DNA from: Euglena gracilis
Lineage: Eukaryota; Euglenida; Euglenophyceae; Euglenales
DNA length: 64,000 nt
Direction: 5' to 3'
Assembly (NCBI GenBank): GCA_039621445.1
Contig: CP154956.1
Location: 47,969,291 to 48,033,290 of the forward strand
Numbering within the stretch: position 1 is the stretch's first letter; each line of letters begins with the position of its first letter. Under the pieces are notes generated by a model. It was not told where the DNA came from and made no database searches. It saw only the letters and a program-made list of their open reading frames with translations. Shown here one piece after another: positions 47,191 through 59,007 of this stretch. The position numbers and the translations under genes are program-made.

Positions 47191-47365
47191 CTGCGGAAGA
47201 AGGTGGCAAAATATTTTTTTCCAATTGTTCCAGGTGGTGATCAACACTGCACCACCGCCAGGACATTCACAAGGCAGAGGCAGGGAGGAATAACAAACAA
47301 CCAAGCCCAGGTCTGGCGAGGTCTGGCGTGGGCCTGGGGCTGAACCACTATTCAGCTGGCACCTG

Positions 47366-50300
47366 TTACGGCTTGTAAAGCTTTTTTGTCCTGGCATATT
47401 CATACACACATTCTGGTGGGCAGCCTGACCAGACCGAAACTGTCAGTATCATACGACTTGGTTGCTTTCCAAAACAACCAAGCATTTTTTGTACAGTGGT
47501 GCTCCTTCTTCTGCCACTGCGACTTTGACAGGGACGGGAGCGGACGCACCGGGGCATTGTGATGTAGACCATCGTCCCGGATCCCTCCATCGACATCACA
47601 CGCAGATCTCAACCACACCATTGCTCACCGAACTGGGGAGCAGAGCATCAAGTGAGAGAGGGGGGGTTGACCCCCCTTTCCCCCCGGGGGGAACCAGTGT
47701 TTCCGGTGGAAACCTTGTGGGCTTCAACAAAAAACCAGAAATGCGTTTTCAGGGGTTTTGTAAAAGGTTCTCAGGCTTTTTTATTAAAAAAAAAGACAAA
47801 AATGGGTGTGTGAAAGACACATAACTTTGTGGCACAAAGTTATGTGTGCCACAAATGCCGGGAAGAAATATTTGGGGGAGAGGGGGGTCACTTTTTGCCT
47901 TTCAAATCCCTTAAATCAATTACCCCCCCCCCTGGGAGTTGGGATGGACCACCACTAAGCAACGGTGTGATCCCCACCCAGGTACCGGGTGAAGACGTAG
48001 CTCTGGGGCAGGCCCAGCCCCCAGTTCCGCACAAGCTCCGGGCTCTGGTGCCCCTCAACTGCCCAGCCATGCTCCAGCAATACGACGCTCACATGCCAGA
48101 AAATCTCAGCAGGCGGCAATCAAAGCACTCAAAATAAATATTCAAAAACAGCTTAATGCTGAAATTTGATGGGTCCTGAGCGAACCTCCACAGCACACCT
48201 TTGCTGTCGGGATTCGGTGGAAGCCTGGCCAGACATTCTGTCAAAATGCCTTTTGTGAAAAACTTTTGACCTGAAGAAATCTGCACTGCACACCGGCAAA
48301 GCAATGCTGGGGCCATTGGCGTCCGAGAAAGGCCGTGCACCACTCAAGCCTCCACCATTGTCCCGGACGACAATCGTCACTGCCAACCTCCTATGAACAC
48401 CGGACATCCCTGCACCGTATCGCCCGTAAAAGCTCCACACACAGCCATTCCCCCCTGTGGCCATTTCTCAATGCGCATCACATTTCTGCTGCAGATGCGG
48501 ATTTCACAGCGTTGCCTCGACACCTCCATAGGGGTCTGGCCATCGCCTCCCCGTCGCAGACCTGCACCTCCAGCTGGGGCTTCCACCCCACAGGGCACGT
48601 GGCGCGCCGCTCCAGCACCGCCCGGTACGCGTTCTTCAGCACCTCCGCCAGGACCCGCTCCGCCAGGGCTTGGCTCTTCAGCGTGGCTTGAGGCACAGGG
48701 GAGGGGGAGGGGGAGGGAGCCCACGATGCCGGCCAAGGCCTGCCCTCCAGGATGAGTGGGCACGACACGAACCGGGCGGCGGTGTCGCCGTCAATGGAGA
48801 TGGGGGGGACGTCGGCGTACTGCTGGCGGGCCATGCGCTGGACGAGCGAGTGCAAAACGACGACAGCAAGCGACAGGCATAGGCGTGAGGCTGACAGGCT
48901 TGAAGAACGCACCCAAGATGGACTTCCTCATCATTTTTTTTTGTCGGGGAGTCGATCATGACGACGTAGTGTGGAGATGCTTTGCGCAGACCAGCACGGC
49001 GCGTACCTGGACGTCCCCAGCCACGGCAGCGATGGACTCCGCGGGCGAAGTCTCCAGGTGGAAGACGCCCACCCAGCCGGGCCGCGGGGCGTGCAGGGCG
49101 AGGTGGAAGCCGGCAAGCATGCGCCGAGACAGCCGCTGCATCGGATCGCCGCGCCTCCTTGGCCACAGGGTGGACTGACTCTGACTGTCCAACCAGAGCA
49201 CAGACAGGGAGGAGCAACTTGGGCGGCCTAACTCGCACTCAGCTTTGAAAATGACTGTAAATGTGCGCCAACGCACAAATCCAAAAAAAAAATTCTGCTT
49301 TCGAACACCGTGGCCTGAGACTCGAGACAGTCTGAATTAGTGTCTACCTGCACCCCCAGGGCCTGGGGACGAAACCAACAACTTTGGGACTCCACAGTCT
49401 ACGGGCACAGCGCTCCTGGGGCCCAGTGTGCATGAAATCCAAAGCGCCGGGTGATGAAACGAGGGTACTCCACTGCGCAGTTGCGCTTTTGCACAACAAT
49501 TTTTTCATTACAAAAAATAAAACACCTTGCGCTTTAACGCAAATTTTTTACTTTTTTTTGCAATTCAACATGTGGGTGACCATTGCCGCACTTGGGCAAT
49601 GATATAACATATGTGTCAACATGTGTTTCCATTGTGCCAAAGCGCAATAGGCAGGCTCATGAAGAATGGAAATTTAAGAGTTACCTTCCGCCAAAGCGCA
49701 ATATAAATACAATTTATAACTTTATATTAGCGTGGGTGTTGCGCCGAAGTGCAATATAACTGCTTGAAGCTTATCTCACAACAGAAGGAGAGAAAGGCCC
49801 TGGTAGAGTATGAACACCAGAGGGGATAGAGCACAAAAATGTAGGACAGGGGGACGAAAGCCTGCTCTCGGTCACATTGCGTCAGAATTGGTCAACATTG
49901 CGCTTCGGCGCAACACCCACGCTGTTTTTACAGTTTTAAAATTGTATTTTTATTGCGCTTTGGCGCAATGTAACTCTTAAATTTTCATTCTACACAAGCG
50001 TGCCTATTGCGCTTTGGCGCAATGGGCACCAATTTTCAATTCCTCATTCTTATCACTGTGGGTGGAGAGAGCAGTCCTGGAAACATCACATTATCAGAGC
50101 GGACAGAGCTAAGGTGGAGGGAAACCTTGTCTGGGAGAGGAAGCCAACCTCCTGGTGTGTGAATGCAACCACCAACTTCTTCATACCCAGACGTCTCTTG
50201 TCCTGGGTGTTTTTGAGCCCAACTGCCAGTGCCGGAGGTTCCTCCCACTTGCTTCGCAGTTAAGCATGCCTGAGGGCCCTTCTTTTTTGACCAAAGTTTT

Positions 50301-53300
50301 GAAAGTCGAAAAATTTCTGTTTGGAAAAGAACAGGACCAGATAAACCTTGGGAATCACAGCCGAGGAAACAGCTTTGGGCGTCGAAAGAGTGTTTTAAAG
50401 AAGCTCGTCACCCCCCTTTTCCTTTCGGCCAGTGTGTGGGCTTGGTGAGGAAATGCATTGCACCGAAGCGCAAGGGACATGCCTACATAATGCACCGCTT
50501 GTTCATTCAGATTACACGTCAGCCGTGTGTTTGCACTTCTCATTTTTTTGTCTGAGGTATTGTGCTTCGGCGCAATGTACTTCCTCACCAAGCCCACACA
50601 TTGGCTGTGCAGAGAGGGGCCCCCGACACACCGTAACATGTCAGAGGGACTCCCATAGGCTCAGGGGCCTTCCGTTGACCATTGCGCTTAAGCGCAACAG
50701 TTTTAAATTGCGTTTAAGCGCAACGTAAAATTATTGCGCCTAAGCGCAATGTCCATAACCATTGCCTTCTGTACCCGTCAGTGTGGGGCACCAGAGTTGG
50801 GACAGGTCCCTGGGCTTGCCCTCAATGCCCCCCCCCCACCTGGGTGGTTCCCGCACCGCTCCTCGCAGTTCAAACACCCAGGGATCACAACTCTGTGACA
50901 CGCCGTTTTTTTCCAACTCTTCACAACGTGTGTGTAGAGCTCACCCTCTGGACGCCTCAGCGGGCAACTCTTCACAGAGATATCGCAGCCTAAAAAAGCG
51001 ACAAAAAGGGCCAAAATTCACCCAGCCTGTGTAGCACCATCTGGAGAACACAGTCAAGGCTTCAAAAACGAGGGACTCGCAACGGGGGTTTTGGCAGTTT
51101 TTGGGGGAAATTCACGTGTCCCGGCGTTCAAACCCAGGGTTTTGAACCTTTTTCAAAATGGTCCACAGGCTGAAAAACACCAAAATCGGGCCTGTTCCCT
51201 GGGTCCCAACATCGGCAAATGATGTACACACCATTGTGGAGGGTCTCCGCGGAACCAGAGGGTCAAAGGGGTGGGTTGCACCACCGGGTTTCAAAGAGAT
51301 TGGAAATCTGCGCTTAAGCGCAAGCTAAAATTCAAAATCTTAAGTGCGAGTTTGGCCGCCTAAGAGCAACCCAAAGGGGGCAGACGGTCAGATAGCGGTC
51401 CACGAAGGTGGCCAGGTGGGTCAGCGAGCCCCAAGGAAGGATGGGGAGGGGGGGGGATGGTGTCTGTGCGCGTGGGTCCGGGGGGGGGGGGCACATGCCC
51501 TTTGTGTGTAGGAGCGCGCTGGGCACGCCGGGTCCAGCCCGAGGGTGGATGAGAGCGGCCGGACTTCGGCAAGCCCACGGGCAAGGGGGGCCAGGGCCTC
51601 GGACCGCTTCAGAATCATAGATTTATGTAGTGACCCCCTGGGAGCACTTTCTCCCAGGCCCCCCACAGCCACTGACATACACTTTTTTAGAAAAAAGGTT
51701 GGCGGCGTCGACCCACACATCTATCGCCCCCTCCCGCCAAATGGCTGAACTCCTCGAAAGCGCTTCCTAAATTTCAGTTGGGCCTGAACAACCCATAGAG
51801 CACCCACCCCCGAGGAGGCCCAGCGCCAAAATCCTTCCACCCGAACTCCCTGCCTGACAGGGGTTAAGGGAATCTATGCGCAGGAGGCTGCGCACGAGGT
51901 CGGTGAACTGCTGTTCTGACGCCTCGTCAGCAATTGGGGCGACCTGCCAAACACAGGCAACACAGCTTTGCTCCGAAACCTCTGGGACGGTTACAGGCCC
52001 ACTGAGAACTTCAGGGAGCCCGACCGTTTTCCCCTTCTGTTCCAAGCGAACGTGAAGGTTCCAGGCGAAGAACGCGACACAGGTGCGCCGGGAGGCCGCA
52101 CCTGCCGCAGGGCGGTGAAGGAGAACCACGCCCGCTCATACAACTCATGGATGTGCGGGTTCCGGGCCATGATGTATGGCTGATTCCGTGACAGGGAGCC
52201 TTTAAGACCCCAAGCCATCCCTCAAGGACTGCCTTGGGGATGGTGAGGAGGGGGCTTTGAATACCCCAAAGGGAGAACCATGCCCTGGAAGCAGGGCTAT
52301 TGCCAGCTGCCGGGTGGGAACCCATCCCAGGCAACCCCCCCCCCCGTCCTGGACGTGCTAACGTACAGGGAAAGTGCCGTTGACACGGGGTGTGTATCAT
52401 GGACAGGCGGTGCCATACGAGAACCGTGATCTAAACCATCAAATGGGCGTGCCGTGGACGAGCCGCGTGAAGGAGAAAGGTGTGCCATACCAGTTGTTAT
52501 CAACCGCCGGGGGGGGGGTCATCTTTTGCTTTCTACAAACCAGGCAATCAATTTTAGGAAACAACCAGTCACTTTTGTCTGACCACTCAGTCGGTCACTC
52601 TGGCCACGAACATTTTGCGAAAACTTTCTGGCCTTCGGTGTAAGGTGACAACTTAATAACCATTTCTGGCCACCCTCCCCAGGGGGGCCAGTCACCCCAA
52701 AAACCCAATCAGTCACCCATCACATGCAAATACGGTATACGGGGGGCACATGCAAATACGGTATTGTCCTTATCTCAATGCAAAGATTTTTGCCCACTTG
52801 CTTATTGGAAATCGGCAGAAGATAAATGATTGAACCAAATATGACCCCCCTGCAGACTTTACTTTCCCTCCCCTCTTGGGAAGTGCCTTTCTCTATTCTG
52901 CAGCACTCTTGGCAATTATTTGGACATTTTTAGCCTAAGAAACGACCCTCAGTGAGAATTTTGCTGAAAACCTCCACCAAGCAAAACTGCTAAAACTGAT
53001 AAAATGAAGGGAAAAACTGTTTTTGTCTGTGGTTTGATTTTCCACCCAATGTAACCCCCCCAATACACCCCCACCATGGTCCAGAGAGCCAGCCCAAATA
53101 TAAAACTGGGGGATTTACATTGGATCGGAATGCCGTTGGACACCACATAAAGGGAGATATGACTTTCATTTTGGAGAAAGCCGTCCATCAATCGTTCGGC
53201 CAAATAGGGCTGTTTAGTGTTGGCAACAAAACAATTTTTGTACAGAAAAGAAAGACGGTCATGATGGCAATGTACCGAACACCCCCTCCCAACATGCTAG

Positions 53301-53600
53301 GGGGGGGGTGGCCTGGACCCCCCCACCACCGCCTCAAATCTGAAGGGCTATCCCTGCCTCCAAGGGGTTCAAAAAAAACTCTCTGTTCTGGAAGTTACGG
53401 AGCGTGCGGGCCAGGCGCACCGGCAGCTCCTGCCGCAGCCACTCCGCGCTCCGCACCAGCTGGGCTCCGGGGGCCGGCTGGCTGGCGGTGGGCAAGCCCT
53501 GCGCGCTGAGCAGCGCCGGCCACAGGCGGCAGTTCCCACCGAGGAACCCTGCGGCGGCCAGGAGGCCACCACGTTCTCTGACCAGGAGGGGGCATTTGCC
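47366..53600 (-). CDS. mitochondrial protein kinase, PDK/BCKDK family (split gene)
   Basis: This family phosphorylates the E1 subunit of pyruvate or branched-chain 2-oxoacid dehydrogenase in the matrix, using a GHKL ATP fold. Exons in order: about 53,399-53,600 (WLRQELPVRLARTL, the family's N-terminal signature); 52,102-52,179 (ARNPHIHELYERAWFSF); 51,872-51,943 (EASEQQFTDLVRSLLRID); 51,565-51,606 (SEALAPLARGLAE); about 51,385-51,430 (HLATFVDRYL); 49,007-49,135 (RMLAGFHLALHAPRPGWVGV); 48,524-48,837 (YADVPPISIDGDTAARF, then N box RVLAEVLKNAYRAVLE, possibly with a 60-nt GC-AG intron inside); about 48,355-48,387 (VRDNGGGL, G1 box); about 47,990-48,120 (VRNWGLGLPQSYVFTRYL, G2 box); and 47,366-47,607 (VMSMEGSGTMVYITMPR). 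Order and spacing match the family. Missing or altered: the His of the RHxxVV motif is replaced (RSEALAP). No transit peptide or start codon was fixed, and two early junctions are approximate. PDK versus BCKDK cannot be decided by eye. Confidence 0.87.
48524..48837 (-). CDS. kinase exon(s) with the N box
   Basis: Starts after CTCGTCCAG with RMARQQYADVPPISIDGD and ends ARPLW with a GAG/GTGTCG donor in phase 2. It joins the G1-box exon at 48,387 as Arg. The middle stretch GRPWPASWAPSPSPSPVPQ is absent from the family and is flanked by GG/GCAGGC and CTCAAG/CC, so it may be a short, frame-preserving GC-AG intron. ERVLAEVLKNAYRAVLE is the Mg-ATP-binding N box (Glu and Asn kept). Confidence 0.85.
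49007..49135 (-). CDS. kinase exon with the QHLALHE-type motif
   Basis: Exactly 43 codons, phase 0 to 0, acceptor GATGCAG and donor CAG/GTACGC. Reads RLSRRMLAGFHLALH, then APRPGWVGVF. Relatives have GQHLALHEPRPGW here, so Gln is Phe and Glu is Ala in this gene. It joins in phase to the exon starting at 48,837. Confidence 0.9.
49630..50024. mobile_element. foldback (long inverted repeat) element 1
   Basis: The left arm, about 49,630-49,757, and right arm, about 49,897-50,024, are imperfect reverse complements over roughly 130 bp. They share CATTG.GCCAAAGCGCAATAG, AAATTTAAGAGTTAC, AAATACAATTT and GCGTGGGTGTTGCGCCGAAG. The spacer is about 140 bp and has no coding capacity. No target duplication is evident. 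Confidence 0.85.
50429..50604. mobile_element. foldback element 2
   Basis: Arms of about 45 bp. The left arm holds CCAGTGTGTGGGCTTGGTGA, then GCATTGCACCGAAGCGCAA. The right arm is its reverse complement with a few changes. It shares the TTGCGC...GCGCAA core with element 1, so both likely belong to one family. Confidence 0.85.
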
Positions 53601-54029
53601 AGTGGCTTCGACAATTGGGCCTGTTCTTTGCAACAATCACGCGTTTGGAGAGTCTCCGTGACCAACCCCTGAATTTTGGAAATAGTCCACTGGCAAGCAG
53701 AATTCGTCCAGCGCTTCCAGCCTGTTCCCATTTTCCGATTTCCCATTTCCCATTCTCTGTCTATTTAGCTGAAAGGAAAAAAGTAAATTTCTACACACAT
53801 TTTGCAAAATGTTTGTCTCTGCCTTTGAGAGACAGCCCTAGAAACATGGTTCTTTCGATGCAATATAAATTCTGTTCTAAAACTGAAACGGAGGGTTACA
53901 TAGGGGGTCACGTCACCGAGGGGTGACATGACACAACACAAAACACAGCCTGGTTCCAATCCGTACCAGCTACAATCAAGGTGATGTCCTTGGCCAAAGG
54001 TGGGGACTTCCATTCGAGTTGTTGGGCCA

Positions 54030-54296
<267 letters not shown>

Positions 54297-54391
54297 GCCT
54301 GCATACACGCTCACACACTCGCACACCTCAATGCAACAAAGCCAGGCTCTGGCATCACCGAAAACCATATGATTTCATACAACTCCCTCCG

Positions 54392-54570
54392 TTATTTCAG
54401 GATGGGAGAATTGTGGGTGTACGTTGGGAGATGTGAGCGTCCACCCCAAAACCACCCTGGCCGTGGCTCTCGGCGAGCGAACTCCTCCACTGTTGCGTCG
54501 TAGAAGTGGGCCGGGGACAGCGGGCCATGGAACGCCCTCCGCGGCCGACACCGAGGCACTGGGCGAGCCC
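54392..54570 (-). CDS. candidate terminal exon, gene unidentified
   Basis: Reads AHFYDATVEEFARREPRPGW, then YTHNSPILK and TAA at 54,392-54,394. The composition is convincing and no repeat is involved. The acceptor lies somewhere before HFYDATV but could not be chosen. It lies upstream of the kinase gene and downstream of the gene that stops at 56,314. Confidence 0.5.
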
Positions 54571-55572
54571 GCACGCAGCGCATCCCAGTGGCTGCCCAAC
54601 GCTGACAGGCAGACAACGCTGACAGGCAGAGGGGCCAGAGGACCACATGCACCGCTGCCGCATAGGGAGCCTTGGGGTGCAGGCCGGAGCTCCTCAGCCC
54701 CACTACACGCCACCCGGCCATTATCAGGACAATCATCATGATCATGCTGGACACCCCTAAACCACTCCAACCAGGGTCAAAATGGATTAAAAAATGGCGG
54801 TGTGTTCAAAAACATTTCCGGGAACCAGACCCCTGTTGGAGGGTCACACCCGGGAGGGACCCCAGAGGGGCCAAATCCCCCTGCAGGGGCGGCCGTTCAG
54901 CGGGCTTTATCTTTCTTCCTCCCTGCTTGTGTGCCGCCTTTGGGAATCGCGCGACCTGCGTCAGGCCGGGAGATGTGCGTGGCGCGCATCGGCCGAAAAC
55001 CCCCCCCGAAAAAACATGCGATCGCAGAGGACAGGAACAGGAAAAAAATGTTGGGTGGCCATCGTGGGGTGAAGTTTAGGGTCTTGAAGTTCCCACCTGC
55101 CAAAATATATATTTACATTTTGATATCTGGGGGGGTGGGTATCTGGGGGGGGGGGTGGATCTGGATTTTAACAAGTTTCTGGCGCAGCCCGGCAGTCGGT
55201 TGGAAATCTCTCCTGACCCCTGGGGGGTCACTGTCTGAAGAAAAGTGGAAGCCCAATGGAGCCTTCAGCCTGCTTGTTGGATGCAAGGATGCATTGCTTT
55301 GGAAACCATGTGGCAGCAAGCTTGCATCAAGCTTGGGGGGGTTCCCAGCTGACGGCTCCCTTTCCTTTCCCTGGCTGACCCCACAGCGGTGGCAACACAC
55401 GACTCCAGAAGCCAGCTACCAACCAAACCGATGCTTCAACCTGGCAGGTATTCAGAAAGCCCCCGCAACCTAAATACAATGTGCCTTCCATTTCGAAAGA
55501 ACGATCTTTGGGGCTAATATTATTTTTTGTTTGGTGTTGTCAACGTTTGTATTTGCAAAACTGCCCAGGGGT

Positions 55573-55922
55573 CAGGCTTTCATTTAGTGCGCCGCGGCGA
55601 AGTTTGCCGCAGCGCAAAAAAAATTCCGCGACGTACAATCGAATTTTTGCCGCGGCACATCTGCGGCACACCTGAAATGTTGCCGCGGCACACCAACAAT
55701 GCACCCGCGGCGCACCAATGACGTTCCCGCAACACATGCCTTTTTGTCGCATCACAGATAGGGGATAATTGGGATGCCTATGCCGCGGCGCCGCGGTGCA
55801 CACGGCGTTGCCGCAGCGCACAGAAAGAAATCTTCCGCGGCTCATGCGGTCACAAAATTTCCGGTGCCGCGGCGCACACGGTGCAGAAATTTTTTTTCCG
55901 TGGCGCACTAAATGAAAATCTG
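55573..55922. mobile_element. hAT-like non-autonomous element with GCCGCGGC palindromes
   Basis: The left end CAGGCTTTCATTTAGTGCGC is mirrored at the right by GCGCACTAAATGAAAATCTG (two mismatches). CCAGGGGT and GCAGGGGT flank it (7 of 8 bases equal), consistent with an 8-bp hAT duplication. The 350-bp interior is packed with GCCGCGGC, TGCCGCGGCACA and GTGCGCCGCGGC palindromes and has no transposase. It is unrelated in interior to the 0.5/10.8 kb family. Confidence 0.8.
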
Positions 55923-56313
55923 GCAGGGGTCCTCGGGCGGACTGGAAAAAGGTGCTGGCTGGAAAAAGGTATTGGCTGGATCCATGACCTGTGAACACCA
56001 ACCCCCCCCCGACTGTGCAGGACCAAAATAAATCCCTTTGATAATCAAAAAGTCAATTTGAGGCACAAAAAATGATGGGAATTCCAGTTTGTCGGGACTG
56101 CCAGGAGCAGAAATTAAGCAGAATCTAATTTTTTTTATTATTTCATTGAAGATACCTCTTCTACAAGCAGATCCAGATGAGATGCACACTGAATTACAGG
56201 TACACCACTGAGCAGTGGGAGGAGTCTCAGGGATGTGGGGAAGCAGACCAGCACTGGGCCACTGCTGGCAGGTTGCTGGGCCGAGGTGAGTGCATGGGGC
56301 GGTTGGGAAATGG

Positions 56314-56975
56314 TCAGGCGGCAGCCTTGGCCTTCTTTGCCCCTTTGGCCTCCGCTGACTGCTGCGCCTTGGCGGGTTGGCTGTCACCCTTAGTGCGGAC
56401 CGCTTTGGTCCTGTCCTGGGCAGAGGTGCTTCGTGGCTGCAATTAAAACAACGATGAGTGGACGCCAAACACAAGACAGCCACATTTCGAACCTTGTGAA
56501 AAACAAAAGAGAGAAAATGCTTCACCAAAAAGAGAGAAAATGCTTCATATGCTTCACTTTTTTTTGAATGGTCTGCACACATTTTCCATCTTGTTAATAA
56601 CATTTTGTGGATGCGCAGATGCATGCAAAAAGGATGGAATAATCTTATGGGGAATTCAACCTGGATTTCTGCCATGCTAAACGATATGCTTCTTTTTGCC
56701 GGCACCCAGCTGGGCACATTCAGCACTGGCTCATTCCCCCTGTCTTCCAAGGTACCCCCAGTGCTCAGTGTACAAACAAAGACACTCTGTGCAACATCCA
56801 AAATTCGATACTTCTCGATCCGGCTTTCGACGTCATGCTGAGTGTCATACTCCAACAGAAACTGACGAATCGCGGCCGCCACCGCCTGGGCGTGCTGAGG
56901 GCTGAACAGCTCTTCATGACCGCCACAGCCCTTCACAACGACATCGTGCTTCACGTTGAAGGCGTCCTTATGCAG
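56314..56975 (-). CDS. C-terminal exons of a possible alpha/beta-hydrolase-like protein
   Basis: An exon starting 56,975 after TTCCCTCAG reads LHKDAFNVKHDVVVKGCGGH, then EELFSPQHAQAVAAAIRQFL. The GCGGHEELFSPQHAQAV pattern is like the strand-His-helix end of alpha/beta hydrolases, with His as a catalytic candidate. Its 3' limit is unclear (about 56,840). The terminal exon, 56,314-56,436 (acceptor TTTTAATTGCAG), encodes a basic tail ending KGAKKAKAAA and TGA. A much longer open frame spans both and the intron between, but the intervening part has no protein character. The nucleophile and Asp exons were not found, so the family call is tentative. Confidence 0.5.
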
Positions 56976-57109
56976 CTGAGGGAACAGGAGACCCGGCGGC
57001 GGACGCTCGCACCAAAGAAACAAAAAATCCGTCCAGTCGGGTGACTCATTTCACACAAAAAGACTCAAATGAAGGAGTTCATTGCACTTTTAATGAAAGG
57101 CATCTGTTC

Positions 57110-59000
57110 AGGGGATTTCTTAAGGACAGGGGGTCAGCCAGCTGGCTGGGAGGTGCTGGATGGACCCCACCGGAGGGGTGGAGGGTGTCGGGGGGGGGGG
57201 GGGGGCTGCCTGGCTGGACCCAGCTGGGCCGGGATTCTTTTGTCTTAACAACACCGTCAAGCCAGCTGGAAAACGTGCAACAAGGTGCTGGAGGTTTCCG
57301 GTCAAAGACGTCAGCATTAGAATCCGGGATGGCATTTGCGGATGCTCACAAGCACCCCGGCCACACACAGGTGGGGGCAAAGGTTCAAGGCTGAGGTCAA
57401 AAAAAGTGTTTTTGAGGGCTTCTTGTTCTCAATATTTTGGGTGGAACAATGCTGCCCAACTGCATCCCCCTCCTGAGGATCTGGCTGGTTGCCTGACTGG
57501 ACCAGGAGGTGCCCAAAAACTGGCAAAAAAGAGCCCTCATTGGAATTATGGACTGGGGAATTGGATTGGATTGGATTGGATTGGAATTTCTCAGCCTATG
57601 AATTTGAGGTAACCTCAGAAACCCTCAAAAGCAATCTCTGTGCGGGAGATATTTTTTGCCTCAGTCCATCTGCGCTGGGCTGCGGGCTGGCCCCAATTTA
57701 TTATTTTATTTGCGGACCCCTGTGGGGGGGGGGGGGTCTGCAACCAGGCTGGTCTGGGAGCTTCTGGCTGGATCTTCTCCTATTTTTTTCGTTGCAACAT
57801 TGTGGATGTTTTGAACTGTCATTCACATTTCTTTTACCAAAAAAAAGTCGAAGGGAAATGCTGATTCCAAAAAAAAAATATGGGATGTAAAAAATCCGAA
57901 AATAATAAAAATTCTCAAAAAGTTTTGGTCTAAGTTTTGAATCTGGTCCAGAAAGCGAAAATCTTCAAAGATCAAACCATTCCCAAGCAGAAATCAAACA
58001 AAATAGCCAAAAGCTTGCAAAGAAAACAACAAAATTTGCAAAATAGTCTAAAAAGCACTCAAGGGATGGCCAGAACTCATTAAATCCTCCATTTGAAATT
58101 AAATCAAATGCGGACTGAGGGAAGAAAATACCAAAACTGTCGAAAAATTGGGGAAAATTGCGGAAATTGCAGAAATTGCAGATTTGCAGATGTCAATGTC
58201 CCCCCCGCAGCACCCCCCTGGGTGGTAAGTTGCAAGCATCCCCTGCGAGGGCACCAGCAAACATCTTCCATTGCTCTCCTTGGTCCACACCGGCCGTTTT
58301 ATTTTCTCTGAAAATGCTTTACGCAGGCTTTTCGACTGTCAGGAGGAGAGTTACAGAGGTTTTTTTTTAAAGAACCAGGGGGATCTGGGGGGGAAGGACA
58401 AAACACGGCGGTCCTTAAAATAAAACCCTGTCTGGGCACACTCTGCAACATCGACATTGGGGGTGGTTCCTTTTATGTTTGATGTTTTGATGTTTTTTAT
58501 TTTTGAAAAGCATGGCTTTTTTAATTTTCGAGCCCTTGAAGCCCCAGACTGGCCCGGATTGACCCGACCCCGGATTGGCCCTTTGGCCAAAAACCAGCCT
58601 AGCCTTCAAGGGGAAGTCCTTAGAAGAAATCCCATCCCTCATGGGCCCCCTGGAATGTGCATGAGCAGGGCATCATAAATGCATTTGCAAACTCAAACAA
58701 GAGTACAACAAAAAATACTTTTCAAAAAAAATGTGACCCACACAGAATAAATTGTCTGATCTCTCTGAAGCCCTCTAGGAAATCAACAAAATGCCCTCTG
58801 TGAAAACCTTCCAGGGCTTTCGGGAGACGGTCGTTCGAAACCCAAGGCCGACCAGTCACTGCAAATAACCAGTCAATAAACCCACTCGACAAAATGACTT
58901 TTTAGCCAAAAGCTGTGTGTCTCCAAGCAGAGGTTTATTGAGACACCACAAAACAACTGGAAAACAAAACGAACAGGAACCAGCGAGACGCCGCGCAATC
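57110..59000. other. no gene seen; mixed repeats
   Basis: 57,170-57,250 and 57,720-57,740 have long G runs within GGCTGG-rich DNA. 57,559-57,588 is a (GGATT)5 repeat. The rest is A-rich or unremarkable. Confidence 0.5.
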
Positions 59001-59007
59001 TGGAAAA

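Larger units (their letters stand above)
49481..51324. repeat. cluster of TTGCGC...GCGCAA palindromes
   Basis: About 14 short hairpin-forming sites of the type TTGCGCTTNNGCGCAA. Perfect or near-perfect examples are at 49,527-49,542, 49,898-49,913, 49,952-49,969, 50,006-50,023, 50,681-50,697, 50,733-50,750 and 51,309-51,324. The loop bases vary (TTCGG, TTTGG, TTAAG, CTAAG), while the stem is kept. They occur inside and between two larger foldback structures, all within the kinase intron(s) between 49,136 and 51.4 kb. Confidence 0.9.

Noticed and set aside
55908-57023. A 371-codon minus-strand open frame
   Set aside because: Only the first part looks like protein. The rest reads through an intron (a clean acceptor precedes the true terminal exon at 56,436) and into a MITE.
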